Part shown: positions 45,300 through 54,412 of the stretch, piece after piece
How positions within the stretch are numbered: the stretch's first letter is position 1
How the letters are laid out: each line of letters begins with the position of its first letter
DNA from: CAYJBH01 sp964368625
GTDB lineage: Bacteria; Bacillota; Clostridia; Oscillospirales; Ruminococcaceae
Direction: 5' to 3'
Assembly (NCBI GenBank): GCA_964368625.1
Contig: CAYJBH010000001.1
Span: 1-64,000, forward strand
DNA: 64,000 bases
Position numbers and translations under genes: made by a program
Notes under the pieces: model-generated
Databases searched by the model: none
What the model was told of the DNA's origin: nothing
The model's input: only the letters and a program-made list of their open reading frames with translations

Positions 45300-46055
45300 T
45301 TAACTTATTATTAATCTTAATGCCTCAATTGCTACCCTAATTGAAGATTCGGTATCGTGAGCTTCTTCATCAATAATTCCAACATTTCGTCGCTCCTGAT
45401 TCCAGACGCATGTGAAAACCGCAGAGGCTTTCACACCTAAGGTATGTGCTACAGCATACAGGGTTGCCGACTCCATCTCTGAGGCTAATGCCCCGCCGGC
45501 AATCCAAGCCTTCCATTTTGACTCCAACTCGTATGATACAGGCATTCTCTGCGGCGAGTGCTGCCCATAAAAGCTATCTTTACAATGAACTACCCCAACA
45601 TGATGTTTTAGATTAAGAGCTTTGGCGGCATCCCTCAATGCAGTAGTTAACTCAAAATCTGAAACTGCCGGAAACTCAATCGGTAGATACTCCATTGAAG
45701 TTCCAGACATTCTTATCGCTGCATTTCCAATTATAATATCTCCTGGCAATACCGATTGTTGCATACCACCACAAGTTCCTACCCTGATAAAATTTTTAAC
45801 ACCAAGCATAGCTAACTCTTCAACTGCTATAGCTGCTGAAGGTCCTCCGATACCGGTAGATGTTACTATGATATTCTGTCCATTTAAGCTTCCAATATAG
45901 CTGTTATATTCTCTTTTTTGGCAAAGATGTCGTGGATTGTCTAAAAATGCTGCAATTTTTTCAACCCTGTCCGGATCTCCTGGTATTATCGCATATTTAG
46001 AATCGCCAATATCTTCTTTGCAAAGGTCTATATGATACATTCTATCGCTAGTCAT
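45300..46055 (-). CDS. udp: Uridine phosphorylase-type nucleoside phosphorylase
   Basis: The 251-residue enzyme of the PNP/UDP family cleaves nucleosides with phosphate for salvage. Family segments are YAIIPGDPDRVEKIAAFLDN, TGIGGPSAAIAVEELAMLG, FIRVGTCGGMQ, and EMESATLYAVAHTLGVKA with the base- and ribose-binding residues. Length matches uridine phosphorylases. Specificity for uridine over other nucleosides is likely but not proven. It lies 115 bases after ftsZ, behind a terminator hairpin. Confidence 0.88.
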   Translation of the reverse strand: MTSDRMYHIDLCKEDIGDSKYAIIPGDPDRVEKIAAFLDNPRHLCQKREYNSYIGSLNGQNIIVTSTGIGGPSAAIAVEELAMLGVKNFIRVGTCGGMQQSVLPGDIIIGNAAIRMSGTSMEYLPIEFPAVSDFELTTALRDAAKALNLKHHVGVVHCKDSFYGQHSPQRMPVSYELESKWKAWIAGGALASEMESATLYAVAHTLGVKASAVFTCVWNQERRNVGIIDEEAHDTESSIRVAIEALRLIIS

Positions 46056-46065
46056 ATTTTATCTC

Positions 46066-46095
46066 CTAAAAAAGCGACAGAAACAATCTGTCGCT
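46066..46095 (-). terminator. Terminator between ftsZ and udp
   Basis: Minus-strand AGCGACAG (46095-46088), loop ATTGTTT, CTGTCGCT (46080-46073), then TTTTTTAGGAG: the T run leads straight into the udp ribosome site. It ends ftsZ transcription or attenuates read-through into udp. Confidence 0.75.
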
Positions 46096-46170
46096 AATGA
46101 ATATTGTTGGCATAGAATTCAGATGTAACAACTCTAACCAAATGTAAATTTAGACTTGTTATCTATATAC

Positions 46171-47364
46171 TTATCGATTATTGAGAAGGTTAATTATATC
46201 ATCAAAATAATCTTTATTCTCTTTTTCTTCATTCCTTTTTCTAAGTTCTTCATCTACCTGCTCTTGAGCTGCAGTTTTAACCTCTGCAACAACCTCTTCT
46301 TCCTGAGAAGGTATAATACTTTCTGTTCCGGAACTTGTAAATTCTAACGGAATATCAATTTTAGGTGTTTGAGAAACAGCCTGTGTTTGTAATGTCTCAA
46401 AAGCAATTGCATTTTCAAATCCGGTTGCAACTACTGTTATGCGCATTTCATCTGTAACCGACTCATCAAACGAGGCACCCCAGATAATATTTGCATCCGG
46501 ATGTGTAGAATCGGTAATCTGCGAAGCTGCTAGCTCAACATCTTCTAATCCTATATCCGGTGAAGAGGTAATGTTAATAACAACACCTCTCGCGCCAGAG
46601 ATAGATGTTTCCAGCAGAGGACTGGATATCGCAAGGTGTGCTGCCTCCTCGGCCTTATTTTTGCCGTTTGAACGACCAACACCCATATGTGCATATCCGG
46701 CATCCTTCATTATTGAACGAACGTCGGCAAAATCAAGATTAATAAATGCCGGTAGGTTAATAAGCTCGGCAATACTCTCAACACCTTGACGCAAAACATT
46801 GTCTGCTGATTCAAAGGCATTAAGAAGCGTTATCTTCTCGTTAGATATTAGCTTTAACCTTTCATTAGGTATAACAATAAGGGAATCTACCCTTTCAAGT
46901 AAACCCTTTATACCCTGTTCGGCAATCAACATTTTTCTTTTGCCTTCAAAGGCAAAAGGTTTTGTTACTATACCTACAGTAAGTACTCCAAGTTCCTTCG
47001 CTACCTCTGCAACAACCGGTGCTGCACCTGTTCCGGTGCCTCCTCCCATACCTGCAGTAATAAACGCCATCTGGGTTCCTTTAAGCGCAGCCGCTATCTC
47101 ATCACGGCTTTCTTCGGCACTGCGCTGACCTATTTCTGGGTCGGCACCTGCTCCTCTGCCCTTGGTGAGCTTAGAGCCAATCTGAACCTTATGCGTGGCT
47201 TTAGAGTTATACAAAGCCTGCTGATCAGTATTCATTGCTACAAACTCAACGCCACGTAGACCGGACAAAATCATTCGGTTAACGGCATTACCGCCGCCGC
47301 CGCCAACTCCTATCACCTTAATATTGGTGATATTCATCAGCTCTTCATCGAGGTGAAAAGCCAC
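46171..47364 (-). CDS. ftsZ: Cell division protein FtsZ
   Basis: FtsZ is the tubulin-like GTPase that forms the division ring. The 397 residues include IKVIGVGGGGGNAVNRMI, the tubulin signature GGGTGTG at 107-113, and the T7 loop NLDFADVRSIM. A variable linker and a C-terminal DDIINLLNNR peptide form the likely partner-binding tail. It is the last cell-division gene of the cluster. A consensus promoter lies in the 132-base gap after divIB, so it can be made independently. No ftsA is present next to it. Confidence 0.97.
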   Translation of the reverse strand: MAFHLDEELMNITNIKVIGVGGGGGNAVNRMILSGLRGVEFVAMNTDQQALYNSKATHKVQIGSKLTKGRGAGADPEIGQRSAEESRDEIAAALKGTQMAFITAGMGGGTGTGAAPVVAEVAKELGVLTVGIVTKPFAFEGKRKMLIAEQGIKGLLERVDSLIVIPNERLKLISNEKITLLNAFESADNVLRQGVESIAELINLPAFINLDFADVRSIMKDAGYAHMGVGRSNGKNKAEEAAHLAISSPLLETSISGARGVVINITSSPDIGLEDVELAASQITDSTHPDANIIWGASFDESVTDEMRITVVATGFENAIAFETLQTQAVSQTPKIDIPLEFTSSGTESIIPSQEEEVVAEVKTAAQEQVDEELRKRNEEKENKDYFDDIINLLNNR

Positions 47365-47407
47365 TACAACTCCTCCTTAGAAATCCTAACAAATTATATC
47401 TCTATAA

Positions 47408-47436
47408 ATGATATCAGATATTTACTGCTTTTTCAA
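47408..47436 (-). promoter_or_regulatory. ftsZ promoter
   Basis: Minus-strand TTGAAA (47436-47431) and TATCAT (47413-47408) are separated by 17 bases, about 40 bases before the ftsZ start. Confidence 0.6.
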
Positions 47437-47496
47437 TACCTTTTTTAAAAAAAATTCAAAAAGTAACATATAAATATTTATAAACTATAACTAATG

Positions 47497-48387
47497 TTAA
47501 ATTGCATTAAATACTGCAGTACCGGAAACGCTTGCATCTATTGTTCCTATTTCGCTCTCTTGGATGTTTTCAGTTAAGACTTTTGCAACCAATTCCATCT
47601 TATAATCCATTGAAAGATCGCTCCCTAGTTTCACCGTTATCCTTCCATCGTATATAAACTCCATATTGAGAGTATCAACAATATTTATCTCTACAACCTT
47701 CTCTAAAATTTCAGCGTTTGCAAGCTCTTGCAACAAGAGTGTTAACATATAGTCTCGCTCTTCATTTTTAGAGATAAGATGATTCCCTATCAGCAAGGCA
47801 TCCGGATCATAACCTACAATATTGCAAAACATATCACCATCTTCGGCCATTCTTAGCACCGTTAAACTCTCGGATAGTATGTAAATATCTGTTCCGGTCT
47901 CAATCATATATTTTTCTTTTTCCGGCTCAACGCTAATCACTATTGTTGAAGGTAGCTTACGCGTTACCTCTACTGACTCTATATAAATAAACTTTTCCAA
48001 TATTGACTTTTCAACTGCTACAGGATCAAAGAAAAAAATATTATCTTCTTTTTCTATGGGAACCATGTCTATAAGCTCGTTGTTGTTATAAATAGTGTCG
48101 CCCTCTACAACAACACCATCGACCCTAAAAATTAAAACAAAACTAGCAACGATTCCCACAATACTAAGAAGTGATATTAATAATATCATTAGCATCTTTC
48201 TTCTTGCACGACGCCTTCGCGATGATGTTTTAGTTAACTTGCCTCTCTTGGGCCTAACCGGTTTTTTAACATCACCCGACCCTACCCTGTCGTCCTCTGG
48301 CTCGTTACGATTATGAAGATTACGAATTGCAAGTTCTGCTTCTCTTCCGGTTTTTCTATTTATTTTAAGTTTCCTTTTTTTGTCCAT
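47497..48387 (-). CDS. divIB: Cell division protein DivIB/FtsQ
   Basis: This 296-residue bitopic membrane protein belongs to the divisome linker complex with FtsL. A long basic cytoplasmic tail (about 75 residues) leads to one membrane segment (about 67-88: MLMILLISLLSIVGIVASFVL core). A POTRA domain (VDGVVVEGDTIYNNNELIDM, IYIESVEVTRKLPSTIVISV) and the DivIB beta domain follow. It sits between murA and ftsZ, the usual place. Confidence 0.9.
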   Translation of the reverse strand: MDKKRKLKINRKTGREAELAIRNLHNRNEPEDDRVGSGDVKKPVRPKRGKLTKTSSRRRRARRKMLMILLISLLSIVGIVASFVLIFRVDGVVVEGDTIYNNNELIDMVPIEKEDNIFFFDPVAVEKSILEKFIYIESVEVTRKLPSTIVISVEPEKEKYMIETGTDIYILSESLTVLRMAEDGDMFCNIVGYDPDALLIGNHLISKNEERDYMLTLLLQELANAEILEKVVEINIVDTLNMEFIYDGRITVKLGSDLSMDYKMELVAKVLTENIQESEIGTIDASVSGTAVFNAI

Positions 48388-48397
48388 TAGAGTTCCT

Positions 48398-49651
48398 TTA
48401 GCAATACTTTATATTTGCACCAAGTAGCCTGTATGAATTAACTATATTTTGGTAGCCTCTTCGAATAAAATCTACTCCATCAATAACACTTTCGCCTTCT
48501 GCTCCAAGTGCGGCAACCAACAACGCAGCGCCACCTCTGAGGTCAACCGCCTTTACGTCAGCGGCATAGGTATCCTGAACCCCTTCAATCATTACACTGC
48601 TATTTAATCTGTTTGCTGTAGCTCCAAACTTGGAAAATTCATCAGCACAACGAAATCTATCACAAAATATTGTATCGTGTATAACAGTCTTACCCTTTGA
48701 TTTTAACATAGCCGAAGCTAATAACGGAGCAGCATCTGTCGGAAAGCCGGGAAAAACCTGTGTCTCTATATATCCTACACCATTCAGTCGTTTTTCGCAA
48801 CACATAAAAATGCTGTCACCCTTTACAGTAATGTTTGCGCCCGCGTTACTTAATAATTCGATTAACGGCTCTACATCTTTAGGGTTTGCTCGCTCCACCT
48901 CTATCTCCCCGCCCGTCGAGGCAGTAGCGCACAGATATGTAGCTGTTTCGATCCTGTCCGGAATGATGCTATACTGTGTTCCTGTAAGTGAAGAAACCCC
49001 ATTAACCGTAATTACGCTGCTCCCTTCACCGGTTATGTCTGCACCGGCTGAGCGTAAAAAGCCTACTAAATCCTTAACCTCAGGTTCCTTCGCTGCATTG
49101 CGAATTACCGTAGTACCTTTTGCAGTTGAAGCCGCCATCAAGAGTGTTTCGGTTGCTCCAACGCTTGGAAAGCGTAACATAATATCTGCACCATACAGTC
49201 CATTTTCAGCGTAACACAGTAGTTTCTCGCCTACCTGCCTTACAACCACGCCCATACGAGTTAGTCCATCAAGGTGAAGATCGATTGGGCGCCCCCCAAG
49301 TTCGCATCCTCCGGGTTGATAGATAGCTGCAATACCTGTTGATGCTATTAGAGGAGCCAAAAAGAATATCGATGATCGCATCGAAGACATCAACTCTTTG
49401 CTTATGCTACTCTCTATTCGATGATTCTTCGATATTCTAAGTGTATCATCCTTAGAGACAATAGTTGCATTTAGCCGTTGCATTATCTCTACACAGCTGG
49501 ATACATCGAGTAGCCAAGGAGTGTTTTTCAGTGAGCAGACCCCATCTACCATCAGCGTAGCCGCAAGAATTGGCAGTATGCTGTTCTTCGCACCCTGAAC
49601 TTTCACCTTGCCACAAAGCGCTTTTCTTCCTTTTACCGCTATTTTTTCCAA
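48398..49651 (-). CDS. murA: UDP-N-acetylglucosamine 1-carboxyvinyltransferase (first copy)
   Basis: MurA transfers enolpyruvate to UDP-GlcNAc, the first committed step of peptidoglycan synthesis. From TTG at 49651 the protein is 417 residues. That TTG has AGAGGTG six bases upstream and gives the same LEK start as the second copy; an ATG seven codons earlier lacks a site. Landmarks are VQGAKNSILPILAAT and GGCELGGRPIDLHLDGL with active-site Cys116, the fosfomycin-binding residue. EVNPKD-like ERANPKDVEPLIELL and RGGAALLVAALGA are also present. It lies between murG and divIB. Confidence 0.93.
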   Translation of the reverse strand: MEKIAVKGRKALCGKVKVQGAKNSILPILAATLMVDGVCSLKNTPWLLDVSSCVEIMQRLNATIVSKDDTLRISKNHRIESSISKELMSSMRSSIFFLAPLIASTGIAAIYQPGGCELGGRPIDLHLDGLTRMGVVVRQVGEKLLCYAENGLYGADIMLRFPSVGATETLLMAASTAKGTTVIRNAAKEPEVKDLVGFLRSAGADITGEGSSVITVNGVSSLTGTQYSIIPDRIETATYLCATASTGGEIEVERANPKDVEPLIELLSNAGANITVKGDSIFMCCEKRLNGVGYIETQVFPGFPTDAAPLLASAMLKSKGKTVIHDTIFCDRFRCADEFSKFGATANRLNSSVMIEGVQDTYAADVKAVDLRGGAALLVAALGAEGESVIDGVDFIRRGYQNIVNSYRLLGANIKYC

Positions 49652-49716
49652 AACCACACCTCTTTTTTGCATTTTAATCTATGCTATGCAATAAAAGCGA
49701 TGTTTGTTACCATTGC

Positions 49717-50844
49717 TTAGAACAGCTTTTCAATATGACGATATATTTTAGGCAGTGCATCATGAACATAACAACCCTTAGCTGCAATACCCATCTCTTT
49801 TAACCTTTGTCTATTTTTTATTAATTCCTCAATGGAATCTGTTAGTGAATTTTCATTAAAATCCTTATCTAATATAAGTATAGCAGCCCCTTTTTCCACA
49901 AGGGACATAGCATTGTGATATTGATGATTCTCAGAAACATTAGGAGATGGAACAAGAATTGAAGCTCTTCCCGCTGCAGCTATTTCGCTTACCGTTATTG
50001 CTCCTGATCTTGAAATAACTATATCGGCTGCGGCTAGCATGGCAGGCATATCGTCGATATACTCTCTAATATGAATATTGCTATTTTTTGAAACCCCATA
50101 TTCTTCTGAAAGTTTTTTAAACTCTGCCTTACCATATCTTCCGGTAGAGTGGTAATGTATATATTTTTTATTATCCTCGTTGTATAGCCTCATAAACCCA
50201 GCAACTGCTTGGTTTATCTTTGCAGCACCGAGTGATCCGCCGAATGATAGAATAACCAAATCGTCATTAGAAGCGGCTATCATTGCGCGACTCTTCGCCC
50301 TATCTTGAAGCAGTATTTCCTGCCTTACCGGGTTTCCGCTTACAATGGTTTTATACGGAACCTTTAATGCCTCGGTAGCATGCTCATTTACGGTAAATAC
50401 CACATCGCACTTTTTTGCTAATAACCGATTAGTAACCCCCGGAAAACTGTTTGACTCATGAATTACAGTTTTAATGTTTAGCGACTGTGCCACCTTCATT
50501 ATTGGCCCACAGATGTATCCACCGGTGCCTATAACAAGGTCCGGCTTAAAATCGTTAAGTATTCTATTTGCCGCAGGCATTGATAGCGCAAGACAATAGG
50601 CTGCATGAATATTACGCTTAATGTTTTGAAGGTTAACTTTTCGTTGAAATCCGTGAACCTCTAATGCTGTAAAGTCATACCCTGCATTTTTAACAAGGTT
50701 AAATTCCATACCATCGGTTCTACCAACAAAGAGTATCTTTGCTGTCGGACATTGCTCGACAATATATCCCGCTATTGCAATAGCAGGATTGATGTGGCCG
50801 GCTGTTCCTCCAGCGGCTATCATTATTCTTATATTTTCTTTCAT
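49717..50844 (-). CDS. murG: Lipid II synthase MurG
   Basis: MurG adds GlcNAc to lipid I on the inner membrane face, giving lipid II. The 375 residues carry the glycosyltransferase 28 landmarks GGTAGHINPAIAIA at the N-terminus and IGTGGYICGPIM. HESNSFPGVTNRLLA, SFGGSLGAAKIN and the UDP-GlcNAc site SRSGAITVSEIAAAGRASILVP-type segment (read as SRSGAITVSEIAAAGR) follow. It is directly after ftsW with a two-base gap. Confidence 0.96.
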   Translation of the reverse strand: MKENIRIMIAAGGTAGHINPAIAIAGYIVEQCPTAKILFVGRTDGMEFNLVKNAGYDFTALEVHGFQRKVNLQNIKRNIHAAYCLALSMPAANRILNDFKPDLVIGTGGYICGPIMKVAQSLNIKTVIHESNSFPGVTNRLLAKKCDVVFTVNEHATEALKVPYKTIVSGNPVRQEILLQDRAKSRAMIAASNDDLVILSFGGSLGAAKINQAVAGFMRLYNEDNKKYIHYHSTGRYGKAEFKKLSEEYGVSKNSNIHIREYIDDMPAMLAAADIVISRSGAITVSEIAAAGRASILVPSPNVSENHQYHNAMSLVEKGAAILILDKDFNENSLTDSIEELIKNRQRLKEMGIAAKGCYVHDALPKIYRHIEKLF

Positions 50845-50846
50845 GG

Positions 50847-51986
50847 CTAGCTCTTGGTTAATCTTGACTGACGTGACACTGAAAGAACTACCCCCATCTC
50901 GGCTAAAAGCATTAGCAAGGATGTTCCTCCAGAAGAAAAAAACGGAAGACTAATTCCGGTATTTGGAATGGTATTGGTTGTAACTGCAATATTAAGAAGT
51001 GCCTGACCTATAACCTGCGTCATAATTCCCACAACCAACAGAGCTCCGAATCGGTCTCTTGCATTTACTGCTATCATTATCCCCCTTACAAGCAGAAGCA
51101 TAAACAGAAGCATAACTATAAACCCACCAACAAATCCAAGTTCTTCACATATAACTGAAAATATGAAGTCATTTTGTGGTTCCGGAAGATAAAGATGTTT
51201 TTGCCTCGAATTTCCAAGACCAAGACCAAAAAGCCCCCCAGATCCAATCGAAAGCATACTCTGAATAGTTTGATATGAATCCCCTTGTGGGTCGATAAAT
51301 GGATCCTGCCACACCTCGATACGTTCCATAGCGTATGGAACCAGGTCTTCGATAAAAAGGACTGCTCCTAACACTCCAAGCAGGGCAACACCTCCGGCAG
51401 CGCCAAACCAAATCAGCCTAGTACCACCTACAAACATCAATACTCCACCTATCATAAAAATAATTAACGTTCCGGATAGATGAGGTTGTTGTAGCATTAG
51501 CGCCGCTACAAGCGCAAGAACGGTGGCATACGGAACAACTCCGTTTTTAAATGTTTTCATTAATGGCGGGTTTATCGACATCCAGTGTGCAAACAAAAGA
51601 ATAATGGCAAACTTGGTTACTTCACTTGGTTGGAAGGTTAAAACATATGGAATTACAATCCAACGGCGAGCATTATTTATCGCAGGCATGAACAACACAA
51701 TAACCAGCAAAATAAGACAAGCTATCATTACAGGAGAGGCAAACTTTTTTAGAATTCTATAATCAAACCGCGACACGATAAACATACCAATAACCCCAAC
51801 AGCCGCAAATATTAGCTGGTCTGAGATATAGTAGTTGCTATCACCCATTCGATAATAACCAACGGCATAGCTTGCTGAATAGAGCATTATTAGTCCAAAT
51901 ATCAGCAACAACAATACCAACACCAAAAAAGGTAGGTCAATTTCGTTTATTTTTATTCTTTCCCGTGGTTTTTCAACCTTTTCCAA
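50847..51986 (-). CDS. ftsW: SEDS-family FtsW/SpoVE glycosyltransferase
   Basis: SEDS proteins polymerise lipid II together with a class B penicillin-binding protein. The 379-residue protein has ten predicted membrane segments. Signatures are LMLYSASYAVGYY, RRWIVIPYVLTFQPSEVTKFAIILLFAHW and LSIGSGGLFGLGLGNSRQK. FICEELGF-like VICEELGFVGG and the C-terminal TGISLPFFSSGGTSLL are also seen. Whether it serves vegetative division (FtsW) or the spore cortex (SpoVE) cannot be decided; its place in the cluster next to the PASTA PBP suits either. Confidence 0.93.
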   Translation of the reverse strand: MEKVEKPRERIKINEIDLPFLVLVLLLLIFGLIMLYSASYAVGYYRMGDSNYYISDQLIFAAVGVIGMFIVSRFDYRILKKFASPVMIACLILLVIVLFMPAINNARRWIVIPYVLTFQPSEVTKFAIILLFAHWMSINPPLMKTFKNGVVPYATVLALVAALMLQQPHLSGTLIIFMIGGVLMFVGGTRLIWFGAAGGVALLGVLGAVLFIEDLVPYAMERIEVWQDPFIDPQGDSYQTIQSMLSIGSGGLFGLGLGNSRQKHLYLPEPQNDFIFSVICEELGFVGGFIVMLLFMLLLVRGIMIAVNARDRFGALLVVGIMTQVIGQALLNIAVTTNTIPNTGISLPFFSSGGTSLLMLLAEMGVVLSVSRQSRLTKS

Positions 51987-52000
51987 AATTCACCTCAGAA

Positions 52001-53032
52001 TTAATATATTATTATATACAGTATTGCCGCAAGCGTTCCGGTTAACGCAATAAAACAAAAAAGAGCAACAATTTTTATTTCGGTAAGACCCAGCATCTCA
52101 AAATGATGGTGAATTGGAGACATACGAAATATCCTTCGTCCCTTACCATAGATACGCTTTGTTAACTTAAAATATCCCACCTGTAAAATAACTGAAGCAG
52201 CCTCTATCATATACAGTAAACCTATCAAAAATAATATTTCCGGCCTACCAATACAAAATGCCAGCGTGGCAACAGCTCCACCCAGAAACATACTTCCGGT
52301 ATCACCCATAAAAACTTTTGCCGGGTAGAAATTCCAAAGCAAAAAGCCAACCATACCTCCTGCTACGGCAGCCGCAAATAATCCGGTGGCAAATTGATAT
52401 ACAAGTATAGAAATGGCAACATACCCCATCATAACTATAAATGTTACTGCCGGAGCAAGACCATCTATGCCATCAGTAAGGTTAACAGCATTAACTATTC
52501 CAATAATTAATAGAAAAGCAATAATGTAGAAAAAATAAGAAAGATCTACAACCCCAAAATATGGTATCATAATCGTTGTGCGAAGACTGTCGTTAATATG
52601 AAGCCCATATAAAAAGAAGGCTGTAACGGTAAACTGCATTATGATTTTAAGGCCTGCAACCAACCCTAAATTTCGCTTCATTGCAACCTTTATATAATCA
52701 TCAATAAAGCCGATTAACCCAAATCCTACAGTGGCACCAAATGAGATGGCTACTGTTATAATATTCTTCATAGATAGTTCTAAAAACAAACTCTCAGCTC
52801 CATGAAAAATAGTAAATCCGGCCGCAACAAGCGATAATACGATTCCCAACACGAACATAAGGCCTCCCATGGTTGGTGTGCCTTGTTTCCCACTGTGCCA
52901 TGTTGGACCTATCTCCTTGATAGTTTGACCATACTTCACTTTTCTTAAATAAGGAATAAAAAAGTAACCTGAAATTCCGGTAACCCCTAATGATATAACT
53001 GCAGTAAGTAGAAGTAGGTAACGCATCAACAT
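52001..53032 (-). CDS. mraY: Phospho-MurNAc-pentapeptide transferase
   Basis: MraY attaches phospho-MurNAc-pentapeptide to undecaprenyl phosphate, giving lipid I. The 343-residue polytopic protein shows GTPTMGGLMFVLGI, the aspartate-rich FIDDYIKV, NAVNLTDGIDGLA, KVFMGDTGSMFLGGA and the C-terminal SPIHHHFEM motif. The start follows directly after murF (adjacent stop and start). There is no murD between it and ftsW, where many Firmicutes carry one. Confidence 0.96.
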   Translation of the reverse strand: MLMRYLLLLTAVISLGVTGISGYFFIPYLRKVKYGQTIKEIGPTWHSGKQGTPTMGGLMFVLGIVLSLVAAGFTIFHGAESLFLELSMKNIITVAISFGATVGFGLIGFIDDYIKVAMKRNLGLVAGLKIIMQFTVTAFFLYGLHINDSLRTTIMIPYFGVVDLSYFFYIIAFLLIIGIVNAVNLTDGIDGLAPAVTFIVMMGYVAISILVYQFATGLFAAAVAGGMVGFLLWNFYPAKVFMGDTGSMFLGGAVATLAFCIGRPEILFLIGLLYMIEAASVILQVGYFKLTKRIYGKGRRIFRMSPIHHHFEMLGLTEIKIVALFCFIALTGTLAAILYIIIY

Positions 53033-54412
53033 TTAATATCCCCTTTGTTTATAAAACAGCTCCATTATCTCTTCAAGTTCCATTCCCCTACTGGCTTTAA
53101 AAAGAATTGCACTATTTTCTCTGTAAAATTCATTAAGGTAATCCATTGCAATTAATCTATCGTCGGAATAGCCCACATTTTCAATTTTCCCTTCGACCTC
53201 TTCAGCAATATATTTTGCCCAGTTACCATATGCAACCAGTGAATCAATCCCTTTTTCCGCCAGTGCTCGCCCCAATTCTCTATGGGCTTCTTCTGACATA
53301 TTCCCAAGCTCTAGCATATCTCCTAACACAGCAATCTTGCAGGATGTATCCGGCATGTTTGCCAGGGTTTCTATTGCAGCCTTCATTGAGTCTGGGTTAG
53401 CATTATAACAATCTTCTATAACAACAAATTCACTTTGAGGAACAATACGTTGTCTCATGCCACAGCTTTGATATTTTTTTAGCGCCCCTATCGCAGTCTG
53501 GCCATTTAAGCTCAGCCCATAGGCTACCGAATATGCTGCTAGCGCATTATAAACATTATGTTTGCCTAGTGCCGGTATTCTTGCATTAAAAGTCTCTTTG
53601 CTAAGATTATTAACCACAGTAAACATTGTATCATATTCATCAGTAGTAATATCTGTAGCAATTATATCTGAATTCAGTGTGTCGATTCCAAAAGTTATAA
53701 GCTTAATATCCTTGCGCACTTCTATATCACAGAGCAGATCGTTATCCTTATTAACAACAAGCACTCCGCCTTCAACAATACCGTTTGCTATTTCAAGCTT
53801 TGCTTTAAGAATGTTTTCACGACTTTTTAGCTGTTCGATATGTGCAACACCCACATTAGTTATTATTGCCGCAACCGGTTTTACTGCATTTGTTAGCTTA
53901 TCAATATCACCAACAGCAGTCATCCCCATCTCTAACACACCGTATTCGTAGCTTTCATTTAGCTTAAAAAGTGTTTGTGGCAATCCTATTTCGTTGTTTT
54001 TATTCCCTTCATTTTTTAAGGTTTTTCCAAATTCAGATATAACACAGTACAAAAATTCCTTTGTAGTGGTTTTACCAACACTACCGGTAACAGCTATTAG
54101 CTTTGGGTTATACAAAGCACGATAGTTTTTTCCAATAATTATCATTGCATCAAGACAATTATCAACAACAAGCTGCCTTTCAGGTAAAACATCGCTAACA
54201 AGTTTTTCAACCACCGCAATTACAGCACCTTTTTTTATTGCTTCGGCTACGAAATCGTGACCATCTACCCGTTCTCCCTTTATTGCAACAAAGATATTCC
54301 CTGTTTCTACTGCTCTGGAATCGATACAAACATCAGTAGCATATTCAGCGGCAACCTGGTCGGTTAACTTACCCATACCGGCAAGCAAATTACTAACACT
54401 AATTTTTTCCAA
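53033..54412 (-). CDS. murF: UDP-MurNAc-tripeptide--D-Ala-D-Ala ligase
   Basis: MurF adds D-alanyl-D-alanine to the UDP-MurNAc-tripeptide with ATP. The 459 residues contain the N-terminal DSRAVETGNIFVAIKGERVDGHDF, the ATP loop TGSVGKTTTKEFL, NEIGLPQTLFKL, the conserved lysine region and IEDCYNANPDSMKAAI. It overlaps murE by 14 bases and abuts mraY. Confidence 0.96.
   Translation of the reverse strand: MEKISVSNLLAGMGKLTDQVAAEYATDVCIDSRAVETGNIFVAIKGERVDGHDFVAEAIKKGAVIAVVEKLVSDVLPERQLVVDNCLDAMIIIGKNYRALYNPKLIAVTGSVGKTTTKEFLYCVISEFGKTLKNEGNKNNEIGLPQTLFKLNESYEYGVLEMGMTAVGDIDKLTNAVKPVAAIITNVGVAHIEQLKSRENILKAKLEIANGIVEGGVLVVNKDNDLLCDIEVRKDIKLITFGIDTLNSDIIATDITTDEYDTMFTVVNNLSKETFNARIPALGKHNVYNALAAYSVAYGLSLNGQTAIGALKKYQSCGMRQRIVPQSEFVVIEDCYNANPDSMKAAIETLANMPDTSCKIAVLGDMLELGNMSEEAHRELGRALAEKGIDSLVAYGNWAKYIAEEVEGKIENVGYSDDRLIAMDYLNEFYRENSAILFKASRGMELEEIMELFYKQRGY

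Noticed and set aside
48630..49214. 194-codon open frame opposite murA
   Set aside because: It is the antisense shadow of a conserved enzyme, with no ribosome site or family features.
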